From NCBI RefSeq assembly GCF_000802235.1, contig NZ_JTDL01000079.1:121230-185229 (forward strand): a stretch of 64,000 nucleotides of DNA, read 5' to 3'. Below are positions 1 through 8,320 of the stretch, piece after piece. Source of the stretch: Sinomonas humi. GTDB taxonomy: Bacteria; Actinomycetota; Actinomycetes; Actinomycetales; Micrococcaceae. A model generated the notes under the pieces. It was given only the letters and a program-made list of their open reading frames with translations, searched no databases and had not been told where the DNA came from. Positions within the stretch are counted from its first letter, which is position 1; each line of letters begins with the position of its first letter. A program made the translations under genes and the position numbers.

Positions 1-1361
1 ATCCGGCGACCGAGGAAGTCATCGCAACCGTTGCCGACGGCGGCCCGGAGGATGCTCAGCGGGCCATCGAGACCGCAGGCCGCGTCCAGAAGGAATGGGC
101 CAAGACGGCCCCCCGTGAGCGCAGCGAGATCCTGCGCCGCGCCTACGACCTCATCATGGCCCGGCAGGACGAGCTCGCCCTGATCATGACGGCGGAGATG
201 GGCAAGCCGCTCGCCGAGGCCAAGGGAGAGGTCGCCTACGCGGCCGAGTTCTTCCGCTGGTTCTCGGAAGAAGCCGTCCGGATCGGCGGCGACCTCACGA
301 CGACGGGCGACGGCAAGAACCGGATCCTCGTCTCGCGCGAACCCGTCGGCCCCTGCGTGCTCGTCACCCCGTGGAACTTCCCGCTCGCGATGGGCACGCG
401 GAAGATCGGTCCCGCGATCGCCGCCGGCTGCACGATGGTCTTCAAGCCGGCGAACCTCACCCCGCTCTCCTCCCTTGCCCTGGTCGACATCCTTGTCGAG
501 GCCGGTCTGCCCGACGGTGTCCTTAACGTCGTTTGCACCACCAAGGCCTCCGAAGTCGTCTCGCCCTGGATGTCCAGCGGGATCGCCCGCAAGGTCAGCT
601 TCACGGGCTCGACCGCGGTCGGCGTGCGCCTGCTCGAGCAGGCTTCGCAGCACGTCATGCGTTCGTCCATGGAGCTCGGCGGCAACGCCCCGTTCATCGT
701 GTTCGAGGACGCAGACCTCGATCGCGCGGTCGAGGGTGCGGTGGCGGCCAAGATGCGCAACATGGGCGAGGCCTGCACGGCCGCCAACCGGCTCTTCGTC
801 CAGCGCTCGGTGGCCGACGAGTTCGCCCGCAAGCTCGCGGACCGGCTGGGCGCGCTCTCCCTCGGGGACGGTGCTGAGCCGGGGACCGACGTCGGCCCCC
901 TCGTGGAGGAGAAGGCCCTGCGGAAGGTCCAGGAGCTCGTCGACGACGCGGTGGGCAAGGGCGCCGTCGTCGTCTGTGGCGGTAGCCGGCCCGATCGCCG
1001 TGGCTACTTCTACTCGCCCACGGTCCTCTCCGACGTCTCGCCGGAGGCGGACCTCATGACCGAGGAGATCTTCGGCCCGGTGGCACCGGTCGTGCCGTTC
1101 GACACCGAGGATGAGGTCCTCCGCCTCGCCAACGACACCCCGTGGGGCCTCGTGGGCTACCTCTTCACCCAGGACGTCGACCGCGGATTCCGCGTAGGGG
1201 AGGCTCTCGAGGTCGGCATGGTCGGGCTCAACACCGGGATTGTCTCGAACCCCGCCGCGCCCTTCGGCGGCGTCAAGGCCTCTGGCCTCGGGCGCGAAGG
1301 CGGTCGTGTGGGGATCGAGGAGTTCCTCGAGTACAAGTACATGGCGGTTCCGAAGGCGTAA
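1..1361 (+). CDS. gabD: NAD(P)-dependent succinate-semialdehyde dehydrogenase family protein (5' end cut by window)
   Basis: The reading frame is open to the window edge, so the N-terminus is missing. The protein is an aldehyde dehydrogenase. Seen: the PWNFPLAM segment of the cofactor fold, the glycine motif FTGSTAVG, the general-base motif MELGGN and the catalytic cysteine motif GEACTAANR. The MTAEMGKPLAEAKGEV stretch is typical of GabD-type succinate-semialdehyde dehydrogenases, which oxidise a semialdehyde to the acid in the cytoplasm. In known ectoine clusters a GabD-like enzyme (DoeC/Ssd) oxidises aspartate semialdehyde. The nearby ehuBCDA and ectoine-hydrolase genes make that role plausible here, but substrate is inference. 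It converges on the GntR gene and ends at a strong terminator. Confidence 0.88.
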   Translation, partial: PATEEVIATVADGGPEDAQRAIETAGRVQKEWAKTAPRERSEILRRAYDLIMARQDELALIMTAEMGKPLAEAKGEVAYAAEFFRWFSEEAVRIGGDLTTTGDGKNRILVSREPVGPCVLVTPWNFPLAMGTRKIGPAIAAGCTMVFKPANLTPLSSLALVDILVEAGLPDGVLNVVCTTKASEVVSPWMSSGIARKVSFTGSTAVGVRLLEQASQHVMRSSMELGGNAPFIVFEDADLDRAVEGAVAAKMRNMGEACTAANRLFVQRSVADEFARKLADRLGALSLGDGAEPGTDVGPLVEEKALRKVQELVDDAVGKGAVVVCGGSRPDRRGYFYSPTVLSDVSPEADLMTEEIFGPVAPVVPFDTEDEVLRLANDTPWGLVGYLFTQDVDRGFRVGEALEVGMVGLNTGIVSNPAAPFGGVKASGLGREGGRVGIEEFLEYKYMAVPKA

Positions 1362-1394
1362 GTCCGCAGCGGAGCCCACAGCGACGCTCTTACG

Positions 1395-1438
1395 GCGAAG
1401 GCTCCCGACGGTAGATCCGTCGGGAGCCTTCGCTTTTG
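1395..1438 (+). terminator. Rho-independent terminator after the aldehyde dehydrogenase
   Basis: A perfect 17-bp stem (1395-1411 pairs with 1417-1433) with a TAGAT loop is followed by a short T run. It lies between convergent genes and probably serves the plus-strand dehydrogenase. Confidence 0.85.
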
Positions 1439-1509
1439 CCGTTTGTCGTGTGTCTCTGGGTTCTGTCTTCGTCTATGGCCTGACGGCGCGGGAAGGAAGC
1501 GTCTCAGGC

Positions 1510-2193
1510 TCAGGCGGGTTCTGCAGTCGATGCCTCTTCGGGGGCCTCCATGAGCCGAGCCACGGCGTCGTCCATGTGGGCGACGAGGAGCCGGTCTGCC
1601 TCCTCCGCGTTCCCGTCCCTGATCGCGGCAGCGATCTCGTGGTGCTCATCCGCACGAACGAAGTGCGAGGCGTAGCGGGTCTCGAGCGCGGTGATGCACA
1701 TGCGTGTCTCGACCATGAGCGTGTTGTGCATCCGCGAGAGGCGCGGGCTCTTCGCGAGGGCTACGAGAAGTGCGTGGAACTCCACGTCCGTCTCGGTGAG
1801 AGCGTCGGCGTCGTCGTCGTTCGCCGCCTTGCGCATTCTCTTGGTCACTTCGAGGAGCTGCTTTCCGCCGTCCTTCGCATCGAGCTGGATCACGCGGGCC
1901 GCTGCTGCGCGCTCAACGGCTGCCCGCGCAAGGTACATGTCGCGCACGTCGTCGTCCGTCACTTCGATGACAAAGACGCCGCGGTTGCGGATACTGACGA
2001 GGAGGCCCTCCTGGGTGAGGCGTTGCATCGCCTCCCGCAAGGGCCCTCGGCTGACCCCGAGGTGACGGCTCAATTCTGCTTCGTTGAGCTGCTCGCCGGG
2101 GGCGAGCTCTCCTTGACCGATCGCCCTGCGCAATTGGCGGGCAATGAGTGCGGGAGTTGTCTCCTGCACTACCGGCGTGAGCAACTGGGCCAT
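1510..2193 (-). CDS. GntR family transcriptional regulator, FCD (FadR) subfamily
   Basis: A 227-residue regulator. The N-terminal winged helix (about residues 15-75) contains ELSRHLGVSRGPLREAMQRL, the classic GntR recognition helix region. The C-terminal all-helical FCD ligand domain (about 85-215) has the DVEFHALLVALAKSPRL segment and later histidines typical of the FCD metal/ligand site. The ATG start has an upstream GAGGAG ribosome-binding site. A perfect palindrome, GATTGTCAACAATC, lies 38 bp upstream of the start codon, and near-copies precede four other units in the first 15.4 kb. It is therefore the likely local, self-regulating repressor. The inducer is unknown; an ectoine breakdown intermediate is the natural guess. 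Confidence 0.9.
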   Translation of the reverse strand: MAQLLTPVVQETTPALIARQLRRAIGQGELAPGEQLNEAELSRHLGVSRGPLREAMQRLTQEGLLVSIRNRGVFVIEVTDDDVRDMYLARAAVERAAAARVIQLDAKDGGKQLLEVTKRMRKAANDDDADALTETDVEFHALLVALAKSPRLSRMHNTLMVETRMCITALETRYASHFVRADEHHEIAAAIRDGNAEEADRLLVAHMDDAVARLMEAPEEASTAEPA

Positions 2194-2231
2194 GCCCTCT
2201 CCTCAATCTAGTGAGACCCCCAAGATGGGCC

Positions 2232-2245
2232 GATTGTCAACAATC
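2232..2245. promoter_or_regulatory. GntR operator 1 (regulator's own promoter)
   Basis: The 14-bp sequence GATTGTCAACAATC is a perfect inverted repeat. Read on the minus strand it contains TTGACA, usable as a -35 box for the regulator gene, which suggests autorepression. Confidence 0.65.
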
Positions 2246-2318
2246 ATAACACGTGACCCTGCGCACCTGGAGGGGAAGTTTGACCGGCAAAAAGAGTGGC
2301 GCGGATCACATTCCAAAG

Positions 2319-2340
2319 GTATTGTTGTTGACAATCCTAC
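2319..2340 (+). promoter_or_regulatory. GntR operator 2 before the enolase-superfamily gene
   Basis: The right half TTGACAATCCTAC matches operator 3 exactly; the left half keeps GTA and TTGT but is less perfect. TTGACA at 2328-2333 is a possible -35 box inside the operator. No convincing -10 box was found at standard spacing. Confidence 0.6.
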
Positions 2341-2421
2341 AGCCTAGGTTGGGGCTACAGGATCCCGCATCCGCGACTCAAACCCTCATTTCAAGCCATC
2401 CAAGAGTTAGGAAAGATTGCC

Positions 2422-3600
2422 GTGCGCATTACCGGTCTTCGCGCCACCCCCGTTGCCGTTCCGTTCGTCGAGGACGAGATCTGGGCGTTCGGAGGACGCC
2501 GCGGAATGGTCAGCATTCTCTTGGAGATGGAGACGGACGAAGGAGTGGTTGGACTCGGCGAAGCGGCAGCATACCCGTCCGCGGACATTGTGCTGGCGGT
2601 CTTCAAGTCCATCGAGTCGCTCGTCATAGGGGAGAGCCCCTTCAATGTCGAGCGAATCATGAAGCGCGTCAACATCATCGGCACGTGGCACCACGTGAAG
2701 TCGACCAGCACGGCGATCGCGGCTGTCGAAATGGCTTGCTGGGACATCGTGGGCAAGGTCAGCGGCCAGCCTCTCGTCAACCTCTTCGGCGGTCGAGTCC
2801 GCGACGAGGTCGAGTTCTTCTACTACCTGAGCCACAAGCCCGCCTCAGAGATGGCCGACGACGCCGCGAAGGGCTACGCCGAGGGCTTCCGCACCTTCTA
2901 CATCAAGGTCGGTTCGATGGAGCCGAGCCAGGACATCGAGCGTGTTGAGGCGATCCGGGCCTCCACTGGCCCCGACGCCAAGATCCGCGTGGACGCGAAC
3001 GAGGCGTGGTCAGCGGCCGCGGCAATCCGGATCGTCGGTGAGATGGAGCGCTTCGGGCTCGAGCTCGTGGAGCAGCCCATCTCAGGCCGCAACCTCGCCG
3101 AGATGGCCTACCTGAGGGGACGGATCAACACCCCGCTCCTCGCCAACGAGGCCTCCTGGACCCGTTACGACCAGCTCGAACTCATCAAGGCCGGCGCGGC
3201 CGACGTCGTCTCGGTCGACAACCAGATGGACGGCGGTCTCCTTAACCTCAAGCGAGGTGCAGGCCTGTGCGAGGTTGCCGGGCTTCCGGTGCTCAAGCAC
3301 AGCCTGGGCGAGCTCGGGGTTGCGGCCTACGCCGCTGTCCACGTCATGGCCTCGACGCCCAACTTCATCTACGCCAACCAGGGCTACGGTTCGTTCCTCG
3401 CGGACGACATCATCGCGGGCGCAAGCCCTCTGCCGTACGAGAACGGCTGCCTCGCGGTTCCCGAGAAGCCCGGCATCGGGATCGAGCTCGACGCCGAGCG
3501 CGTCGCGAAGTACGCGGAGCTGTACGAGAGCGAGGCTGAGAACTTCTCGTTCCATGAGTCTGAGAAGATCGCGAGCACTCCGCTCATGCCGAAGCGCTGA
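2422..3600 (+). CDS. Mandelate racemase/muconate lactonizing enzyme family protein (enolase superfamily)
   Basis: A 392-residue enolase-superfamily enzyme: N-terminal capping domain (about 1-125) followed by the TIM barrel. Visible active-site residues fit the mandelate-racemase pattern. Lys162 (YIKVG) is one base, Asp191 (RVDANEAW), Glu217 (LVEQP) and Glu243 (LANEA) are the Mg2+ ligands, and Asp266 (VSVDNQ) with His293 (LKHS) could form the opposite-face dyad. The first Lys of the usual KxK is Tyr160. Such enzymes abstract the proton alpha to a carboxylate and then racemise, epimerise or dehydrate. The GTG start has AGGAAAG upstream. It heads the operon with an M24 protein and an amidase and lies behind operator 2. 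The substrate is unknown; a hydroxylated or wrong-stereoisomer ectoine derivative is possible. Confidence 0.85.
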   Translation: MRITGLRATPVAVPFVEDEIWAFGGRRGMVSILLEMETDEGVVGLGEAAAYPSADIVLAVFKSIESLVIGESPFNVERIMKRVNIIGTWHHVKSTSTAIAAVEMACWDIVGKVSGQPLVNLFGGRVRDEVEFFYYLSHKPASEMADDAAKGYAEGFRTFYIKVGSMEPSQDIERVEAIRASTGPDAKIRVDANEAWSAAAAIRIVGEMERFGLELVEQPISGRNLAEMAYLRGRINTPLLANEASWTRYDQLELIKAGAADVVSVDNQMDGGLLNLKRGAGLCEVAGLPVLKHSLGELGVAAYAAVHVMASTPNFIYANQGYGSFLADDIIAGASPLPYENGCLAVPEKPGIGIELDAERVAKYAELYESEAENFSFHESEKIASTPLMPKR

Positions 3601-3632
3601 CCAGCTGGCAGACCTGAAAGAGAGCGAGCACC

Positions 3633-4868
3633 ATGACTCCGCAGTCTTCGGCGCCGGCGCCCACGGCAGGCATGCCTCCCGCCGTCGCTCCGACCCCCTT
3701 TGTCGACCCTGAGGCTTCTTTCTTCTCACGGGAGGAATTCGACCTGCGCGTGGAGCGCGTCCGGGAGGGGATGCAGCGCCGAGGCCTGGAAGCACTCTTG
3801 CTCGTGAGCCCCGAGAACCTCTACTACCTCACGGGACTGAACCACCAGGGCTATTTCGCTTTCACCCTGCTGGTTCTCCCGCTCGAGGGCGAGCCGCTCG
3901 TCGTCGCCCGCGCGATGGAGGGCGCTACGATCTCGGCGCAGATCCCGCAGTGCCGCCACATCGCGTTCGCAGACTACGAGGACCCGGCTGAGGTGGCGGC
4001 CAACGCTGTCGCCTCGGCCGTCCGTCAGGGGGCCAAGGTTGGCGTCGAGGAATCCTCGATGTGCTTCCCGCTCAACGTGTGGGAGCCGTTGCGTGGACGA
4101 CTCGAGGGCCTTGAGCTCGTGGATGGCTCGGGAATCGTCGAGGCGTTCCGCCAGGTCAAGAGTCCGGCCGAGATCGAGCACGTGCGGCGTTCCGCCCGCG
4201 CGTCGTCGCTCGCTATCGAGGCGGGCCTTGGCACGGTCGCGGCGGGGGTGTCCGAGCGTGAGGTCGCGGCCGCCGTCTACCGCGAGATGATGCTCGCCGG
4301 CAGCGAGTACCCCGGGTTCGCCCCCTTGATTCGCTCGCGAGACCTCCTTCTCCAGGAGCACGTCACGTGGCGGCCTCGCGTCATCCAGCCTCAGGACGCG
4401 GTCTTCATGGAGCTCTCTGCATCCGTCGCGCGGTACCACGCGCCATTGACGCGCATGGCCTATGTCGGTGAAGCGCCCCGGGGCACGGAAAGGGCCGCAG
4501 ACATCGCTTCGGCCGGTCTCGAGGCCGTCCGTGAGGCGCTGCGCCCGGGCAACGTGAACGGTGAGGTCTACGCGGCTTGGCAGAGGGTCATTGATTCCGG
4601 GCTGGGCCACTCGAATTACCGCAGGCATCACTGCGGGTACGCCATCGGCATCGGCTTCCCGCCTAGCTGGGTCGGAGGGGCGAGCGTGGCAGGCCTGAGG
4701 GCCGGCGGTACCACGGAGATCCGAGAGGGCATGGTCTTCCACGTTCTCTCCTGGATCCTCGACCAGGAACCAGCCGACTACGTCATCTCCGACACCATGC
4801 TCGTTACGGCGAACGGCGGCGAGATCCTGACGACTACTCGGCGCGACCCCATCGTGGTCCCTTCCTGA
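3633..4868 (+). CDS. M24 (creatinase/prolidase-fold) hydrolase, metal-ligand-less
   Basis: A 411-residue pita-bread protein of the M24 family. Residues about 30-165 form the creatinase-like N-terminal domain (LLLVSPENLYYLTGLNHQGY) and the rest the catalytic domain. At the positions where aminopeptidase P carries its metal-binding aspartates it has MELSASVARYHAPLTRM instead, so the Asp pair is lost, as in creatinase and ectoine hydrolase. A catalytic-type His remains in MVFHVLS. This points to a metal-free C-N hydrolase, not a true Xaa-Pro peptidase. It is a diverged paralogue of the protein encoded at 14158-15339. It starts 32 bp after the enolase-family gene and is probably cotranscribed with it. 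The substrate is unknown. Confidence 0.82.
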   Translation: MTPQSSAPAPTAGMPPAVAPTPFVDPEASFFSREEFDLRVERVREGMQRRGLEALLLVSPENLYYLTGLNHQGYFAFTLLVLPLEGEPLVVARAMEGATISAQIPQCRHIAFADYEDPAEVAANAVASAVRQGAKVGVEESSMCFPLNVWEPLRGRLEGLELVDGSGIVEAFRQVKSPAEIEHVRRSARASSLAIEAGLGTVAAGVSEREVAAAVYREMMLAGSEYPGFAPLIRSRDLLLQEHVTWRPRVIQPQDAVFMELSASVARYHAPLTRMAYVGEAPRGTERAADIASAGLEAVREALRPGNVNGEVYAAWQRVIDSGLGHSNYRRHHCGYAIGIGFPPSWVGGASVAGLRAGGTTEIREGMVFHVLSWILDQEPADYVISDTMLVTANGGEILTTTRRDPIVVPS

Positions 4869-5077
4869 TGCGCGCGCGAACCCGACAGGACCGTCTTTCA
4901 GCGCCAAGGACCTCGAAGGCTCCCCTTGAGGAGTACGCCGAGGTCTACTGGAACAAGGGCGAGCGGCTCGGGCCTACTGTCTACTACAGGGGCCAGGGCC
5001 CGCGCGGAGGATCGCCGAGGGCCGTGGGCAACCGAACCGGAGGATGGGCCCTCGAAGAAGAGAGGAAGGGACAATGA
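4868..5077 (+). CDS. Small hypothetical protein coupled to both neighbours
   Basis: A 69-codon frame that starts within the stop codon of the M24 gene (TGATG) and stops within the start of the amidase gene (ATGA). The middle, around LEEYAEVYWNKGERLG, shows GC-ending codons like a real gene, while both ends are arginine- and glycine-rich and look less protein-like. No family was recognised. The double overlap suggests translational coupling, but the frame may be a fortuitous opening in a 205-bp spacer. Confidence 0.35.
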   Translation: MRARTRQDRLSAPRTSKAPLEEYAEVYWNKGERLGPTVYYRGQGPRGGSPRAVGNRTGGWALEEERKGQ

Positions 5078-6489
5078 ACGATCTGGCCCTGCTGACAGCT
5101 ACCGAACTGCTGGATGGATACCGTCTGGGCGAGATCTCGCCCGTCGAGGCGACGCGAGCTGCGCTCGATGCCATCGAGGAGGGCAACGGGAGCGTCAATG
5201 CCTTCGTCTCCGTCCATGCGGAGGAGGCGCTCGCAGATGCGGCCGAGTCTGAGAAGCGCTGGGCGGCCGGCTCCCCGCTGGGGCCGGGCGACGGGGTCCC
5301 GACCTCTATCAAGGACATCTTCTACACACGAGGCTGGCCGACGCTGCGGGGGACGGAGCTCATCGACGAGGACCGGCCGTGGAACGAGGATGCGCCCTGC
5401 GTGGCGCGGCTGCGTGAGACCGGCGCGGTCCTGCTGGGGAAGACGACGACGCCGGAGTTCGCCTGGAAGGGGGTCACCGACTCACTTCGCCACGGATCCA
5501 CGGGAAACCCTTGTGCCCCAGGGCTCACCTCTGGCGGATCGAGCGGAGGCAGCGCGGCCGCCGTGGGAATGGGAATGGGCCCCTGGTCTGTGGGCACGGA
5601 CGGGGGCGGCTCCGTGCGCATCCCTGCCGCCTTCACTGGCACGGTGGCGATCAAGCCCACGTATGGCCTCGTCCCGATGTTCCCGGCCAGCCCGTTCGGC
5701 ACTCTCGCCCACGCCGGTCCGATGACTCGTACCGTGGCTGACAGCGCTCTCCTCCTCGACGTCATCACTGGATTCGACGCTAGGGATTGGTCCGCCCTCC
5801 CGACGCCGCAGGGTTCCTTCATGGAAGGCCTGCACGACGGCGTCGAAGGGCTTCGGATCGCCTTCTCGCCAACGCTTGGGTTCGGACGGAATGACCCGGA
5901 GATCGAAGCGCTTGTCCGGGAGGCCGCCGCTGCATTCGAGGGCCTCGGAGCGCAGGTAGAGGAAGTGGATCCGGGGATCGAGGACCCGGTTGAGGCGTTC
6001 CACGTGCTGTGGTTTGCGGGCGCCGCGAAGGTGCTCGAGCCTTACGGGGCAGCTGCATTCGAGCGCATCGACCCAGGGCTGCGCCGCAGCATCGAGGAAC
6101 AAGGAGTCTTCAGCGCTTCAGACTTCCTCGACGCGACGGCCGTGCGTATGGATCTGGGCGTACGGATGGGTCTCTTCCACGAGACCTACGATCTTCTCCT
6201 GACTCCGACCCTTCCCATCCCGGCATTTTCCCGCGGTCGGGACGTGCCTGAGGATTGGAGCTCGGAGTACTGGACGAGCTGGACGCCTTACACCTACCCG
6301 TTCAACATGACTCAGCAGCCGGCTATGAGCGTCCCCTGTGGATTTACCTCGGCTGGGCTCCCCGCGGGGCTCCAGATCATCGGTCCACGACATTCTGACC
6401 GGCTGGTCCTGCGGGCGGCACAAGCCTACGAGTCGGCGGCGGATTGGCGAAGCGCCCTTCCCGCGCCTGTCCGGGCGGCAGCCCACTAG
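5074..6489 (+). CDS. Amidase (amidase-signature family)
   Basis: A 471-residue amidase-signature enzyme. The catalytic Ser-cisSer-Lys elements are visible: the lysine in PTSIKDIFYTRG, the glycine/serine-rich GLTSGGSSGGSAAAVG, and the nucleophile region GTDGGGSVRIPAAFTG followed by IKPTYG. The ATG start at 5074 is preceded by GAGGAAGGGA; an earlier in-frame start 30 bp upstream is less well placed. These cytoplasmic enzymes hydrolyse amides. In this operon it may remove an acyl or carboxamide group made by the neighbouring enzymes, but no substrate can be read from sequence. The gene ends at a strong hairpin. Confidence 0.9.
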   Translation: MNDLALLTATELLDGYRLGEISPVEATRAALDAIEEGNGSVNAFVSVHAEEALADAAESEKRWAAGSPLGPGDGVPTSIKDIFYTRGWPTLRGTELIDEDRPWNEDAPCVARLRETGAVLLGKTTTPEFAWKGVTDSLRHGSTGNPCAPGLTSGGSSGGSAAAVGMGMGPWSVGTDGGGSVRIPAAFTGTVAIKPTYGLVPMFPASPFGTLAHAGPMTRTVADSALLLDVITGFDARDWSALPTPQGSFMEGLHDGVEGLRIAFSPTLGFGRNDPEIEALVREAAAAFEGLGAQVEEVDPGIEDPVEAFHVLWFAGAAKVLEPYGAAAFERIDPGLRRSIEEQGVFSASDFLDATAVRMDLGVRMGLFHETYDLLLTPTLPIPAFSRGRDVPEDWSSEYWTSWTPYTYPFNMTQQPAMSVPCGFTSAGLPAGLQIIGPRHSDRLVLRAAQAYESAADWRSALPAPVRAAAH

Positions 6490-6496
6490 GCATATG

Positions 6497-6536
6497 AAGG
6501 CCCTTTGGAGAGCTCTTGGCTCCTCCAGAGGGCCTT
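6497..6536 (+). terminator. Terminator hairpin after the amidase
   Basis: Arms 6497-6510 and 6523-6536 pair over 14 positions (one G-U) around a 12-nt loop. A CTTGTTG stretch follows. It separates the amidase operon from the transporter promoter. Confidence 0.75.
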
Positions 6537-6554
6537 CTTGTTGCTGTGAGTACC

Positions 6555-6592
6555 AGTAGGATCGTTGACAATCCTACTGTGACCCATCTAAC
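6555..6592 (+). promoter_or_regulatory. GntR operator 3 and promoter of the MFS gene
   Basis: The best operator copy spans 6555-6578: AGTAGGAT on the left mirrors ATCCTACT on the right around a CGTTGACA centre. The centre holds TTGACA (6565-6570); 16 bp later TCTAAC (6587-6592) is a fair -10 box. A bound repressor would cover the -35 element. Confidence 0.7.
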
Positions 6593-6655
6593 GTTTTTCT
6601 ATCGCCAATTCCGAAAGCGGGGCTGCATGCCCTGCAGTTCCATCTGGAGGCACTC

Positions 6656-8092
6656 ATGAATCGGCAACAACGAGCGGCGCACCCAACGGCGGGTCAGCGC
6701 CCAGCAGCACCTGCGGAAGCTGCGGCATCCGCGGGGACCGTTCACATCGAGCCTGACGCCCGCACCATCCGCCGGGCCGTCGCGGCATCGGCCATTGGCA
6801 ACGCCACGGAATGGTTCGACTATGGCGTCTACGGATATTCCGTCACGTACATCACCCACAACTTCTTCCCCGGCCAGGCCGGGACCCTGCTGACGCTGAG
6901 CACCTTCGCCTTCTCGTTCCTCATCCGGCCGTTGGGCGGCCTGTTCTGGGGTCCGATCGGCGATCGCCTCGGGCGCAAGCGGATCCTCGCCCTCACGATC
7001 ATCCTGATGTCGGCGGCGACGGCCCTCATCGGCGTCCTGCCCACTGCTTCCCAAGTCGGCCTGCTGGCCCCCGTGCTGCTGATCATCCTGCGGGCGATCC
7101 AGGGCTTCTCCACCGGCGGTGAGTACGGCGGCGCCGCGACCTTCATGGCCGAATACGCACCTGATCACAAGCGCGGCTTCCTCGGAAGCTTCCTCGAGTT
7201 CGGAACGCTCTCCGGCTTCGCTCTTGGGTCCCTGCTCGGTCTGCTGGGCGAGGCCACGGTCGGAACCCAGTCGATGAACGACTGGGGCTGGCGCGTACTC
7301 TTCCTCTGCGCTGTCCCGCTCGGCGCCATCGGCCTCTACCTCCGCACCCGTCTCGCCGAGACCCCTGTCTTCGAAGAGCTCGAGCGCGAGGGGAAGGCTG
7401 AAGACAAGGCGACCTCGAGCCTCAAGGACCTTGTGGCCAAGTACTGGCCCAGCATGCTGACGCTCACCGGCCTCGTGATCGCCTTGAACATCGTCGACTA
7501 CACCTTGCTCACCTACATGCCGACCTATCTCGAGGGCGAGGCGGGCCTTCCCAACCAGACGGTCCTGATGATCATGTTCATCGCGCAGTTCGTGATGATG
7601 CTTGTGATCCCCTTCGCGGGTGCCCTCTCCGACCGTGTGGGCAGGAAGCCGATGTGGTACGCGTCCCTGATTGGACTCTTCGTGCTCTCGGCGCCGATGT
7701 TCATGCTCATGGCGCACGGATTCTGGGCCGCCCTGATCGGCTTCGCTGTTCTCGGCCTGCTGTTCATCCCGCAGCTGGCAACGATTTCGGCGACGTTCCC
7801 CGCCATGTTCCCCGCTCATGTCCGCTACGCGGGGTTCGCCATCACGTACAACATCTCGACGTCGATCTTCGGCGGCACCGCGCCCCTGTTGAACCAGGCC
7901 GGCATCGACACGACCCACAACGCACTCTTCCCCGCGTTCTACATGATGCTCGCCTGCATCATCGGCGTGATTTCGGTGCGGTTCATGAAGGAGACGGTAG
8001 GTGCTTCCCTGCGGGGCCGGGAGCTTCCCGAGACGAAGCCGCAGACCGTCGTCGGCTTCAGGGGATCGCGCGCTCAGACGCAGCCTGAGTAG
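6656..8092 (+). CDS. MFS transporter, metabolite:H+ symporter (ProP/ShiA-like)
   Basis: A 478-residue protein with twelve predicted membrane segments. The start of the fold reads AIGNATEWFDYGVYGY and the loop motif is GDRLGRKR. The FSTGGEYGGAATFMAEYAP segment is characteristic of the MHS group, which includes ProP. ProP-type symporters carry proline, betaine and ectoine with protons across the inner membrane. The gene has its own promoter and operator 3, so it is likely a second uptake route for the substrate of this regulon. The long Ala/Pro-rich N-terminus precedes the first membrane helix; the ATG is the only well-placed start. A terminator follows the gene. Confidence 0.88.
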   Translation: MNRQQRAAHPTAGQRPAAPAEAAASAGTVHIEPDARTIRRAVAASAIGNATEWFDYGVYGYSVTYITHNFFPGQAGTLLTLSTFAFSFLIRPLGGLFWGPIGDRLGRKRILALTIILMSAATALIGVLPTASQVGLLAPVLLIILRAIQGFSTGGEYGGAATFMAEYAPDHKRGFLGSFLEFGTLSGFALGSLLGLLGEATVGTQSMNDWGWRVLFLCAVPLGAIGLYLRTRLAETPVFEELEREGKAEDKATSSLKDLVAKYWPSMLTLTGLVIALNIVDYTLLTYMPTYLEGEAGLPNQTVLMIMFIAQFVMMLVIPFAGALSDRVGRKPMWYASLIGLFVLSAPMFMLMAHGFWAALIGFAVLGLLFIPQLATISATFPAMFPAHVRYAGFAITYNISTSIFGGTAPLLNQAGIDTTHNALFPAFYMMLACIIGVISVRFMKETVGASLRGRELPETKPQTVVGFRGSRAQTQPE

Positions 8093-8152
8093 TCCTCCCG
8101 GCCAGCCTGACTGGTCAACCTGACCTCCCTGCCAGTCCAGCAAGGGGATGCG

Positions 8153-8194
8153 AGCACGGTCGTGGACCTTCGGGTCCGCGACCGTGCTTTTTTG
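8153..8194 (+). terminator. Rho-independent terminator after the MFS gene
   Basis: A 16-bp stem (8153-8168 with 8173-8188, one G-U) is closed by a TTCG tetraloop and followed by a run of six T. Confidence 0.92.
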
Positions 8195-8208
8195 TCGAAA
8201 GGTACACG

Positions 8209-8246
8209 GTCATATTGTTGACAATGCTACATACTGTCCATAGGTT
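8209..8246 (+). promoter_or_regulatory. GntR operator 4 and promoter of ehuBCDA
   Basis: ATTGTTGACAAT at 8214-8225 is a perfect 12-bp palindrome with partly conserved flanks (GT on the left, GCTAC on the right). TTGACA (8218-8223) with a 17-bp spacer and TAGGTT (8241-8246) makes a plausible promoter overlapped by the operator. Confidence 0.68.
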
Positions 8247-8320
8247 TGTAATGCAAGTCACAACGTGAGGCGGTCTCTTGCCGCCGTCGGCCAACGTGGG
8301 CCGGCTGAAAGGGAGCTGAC

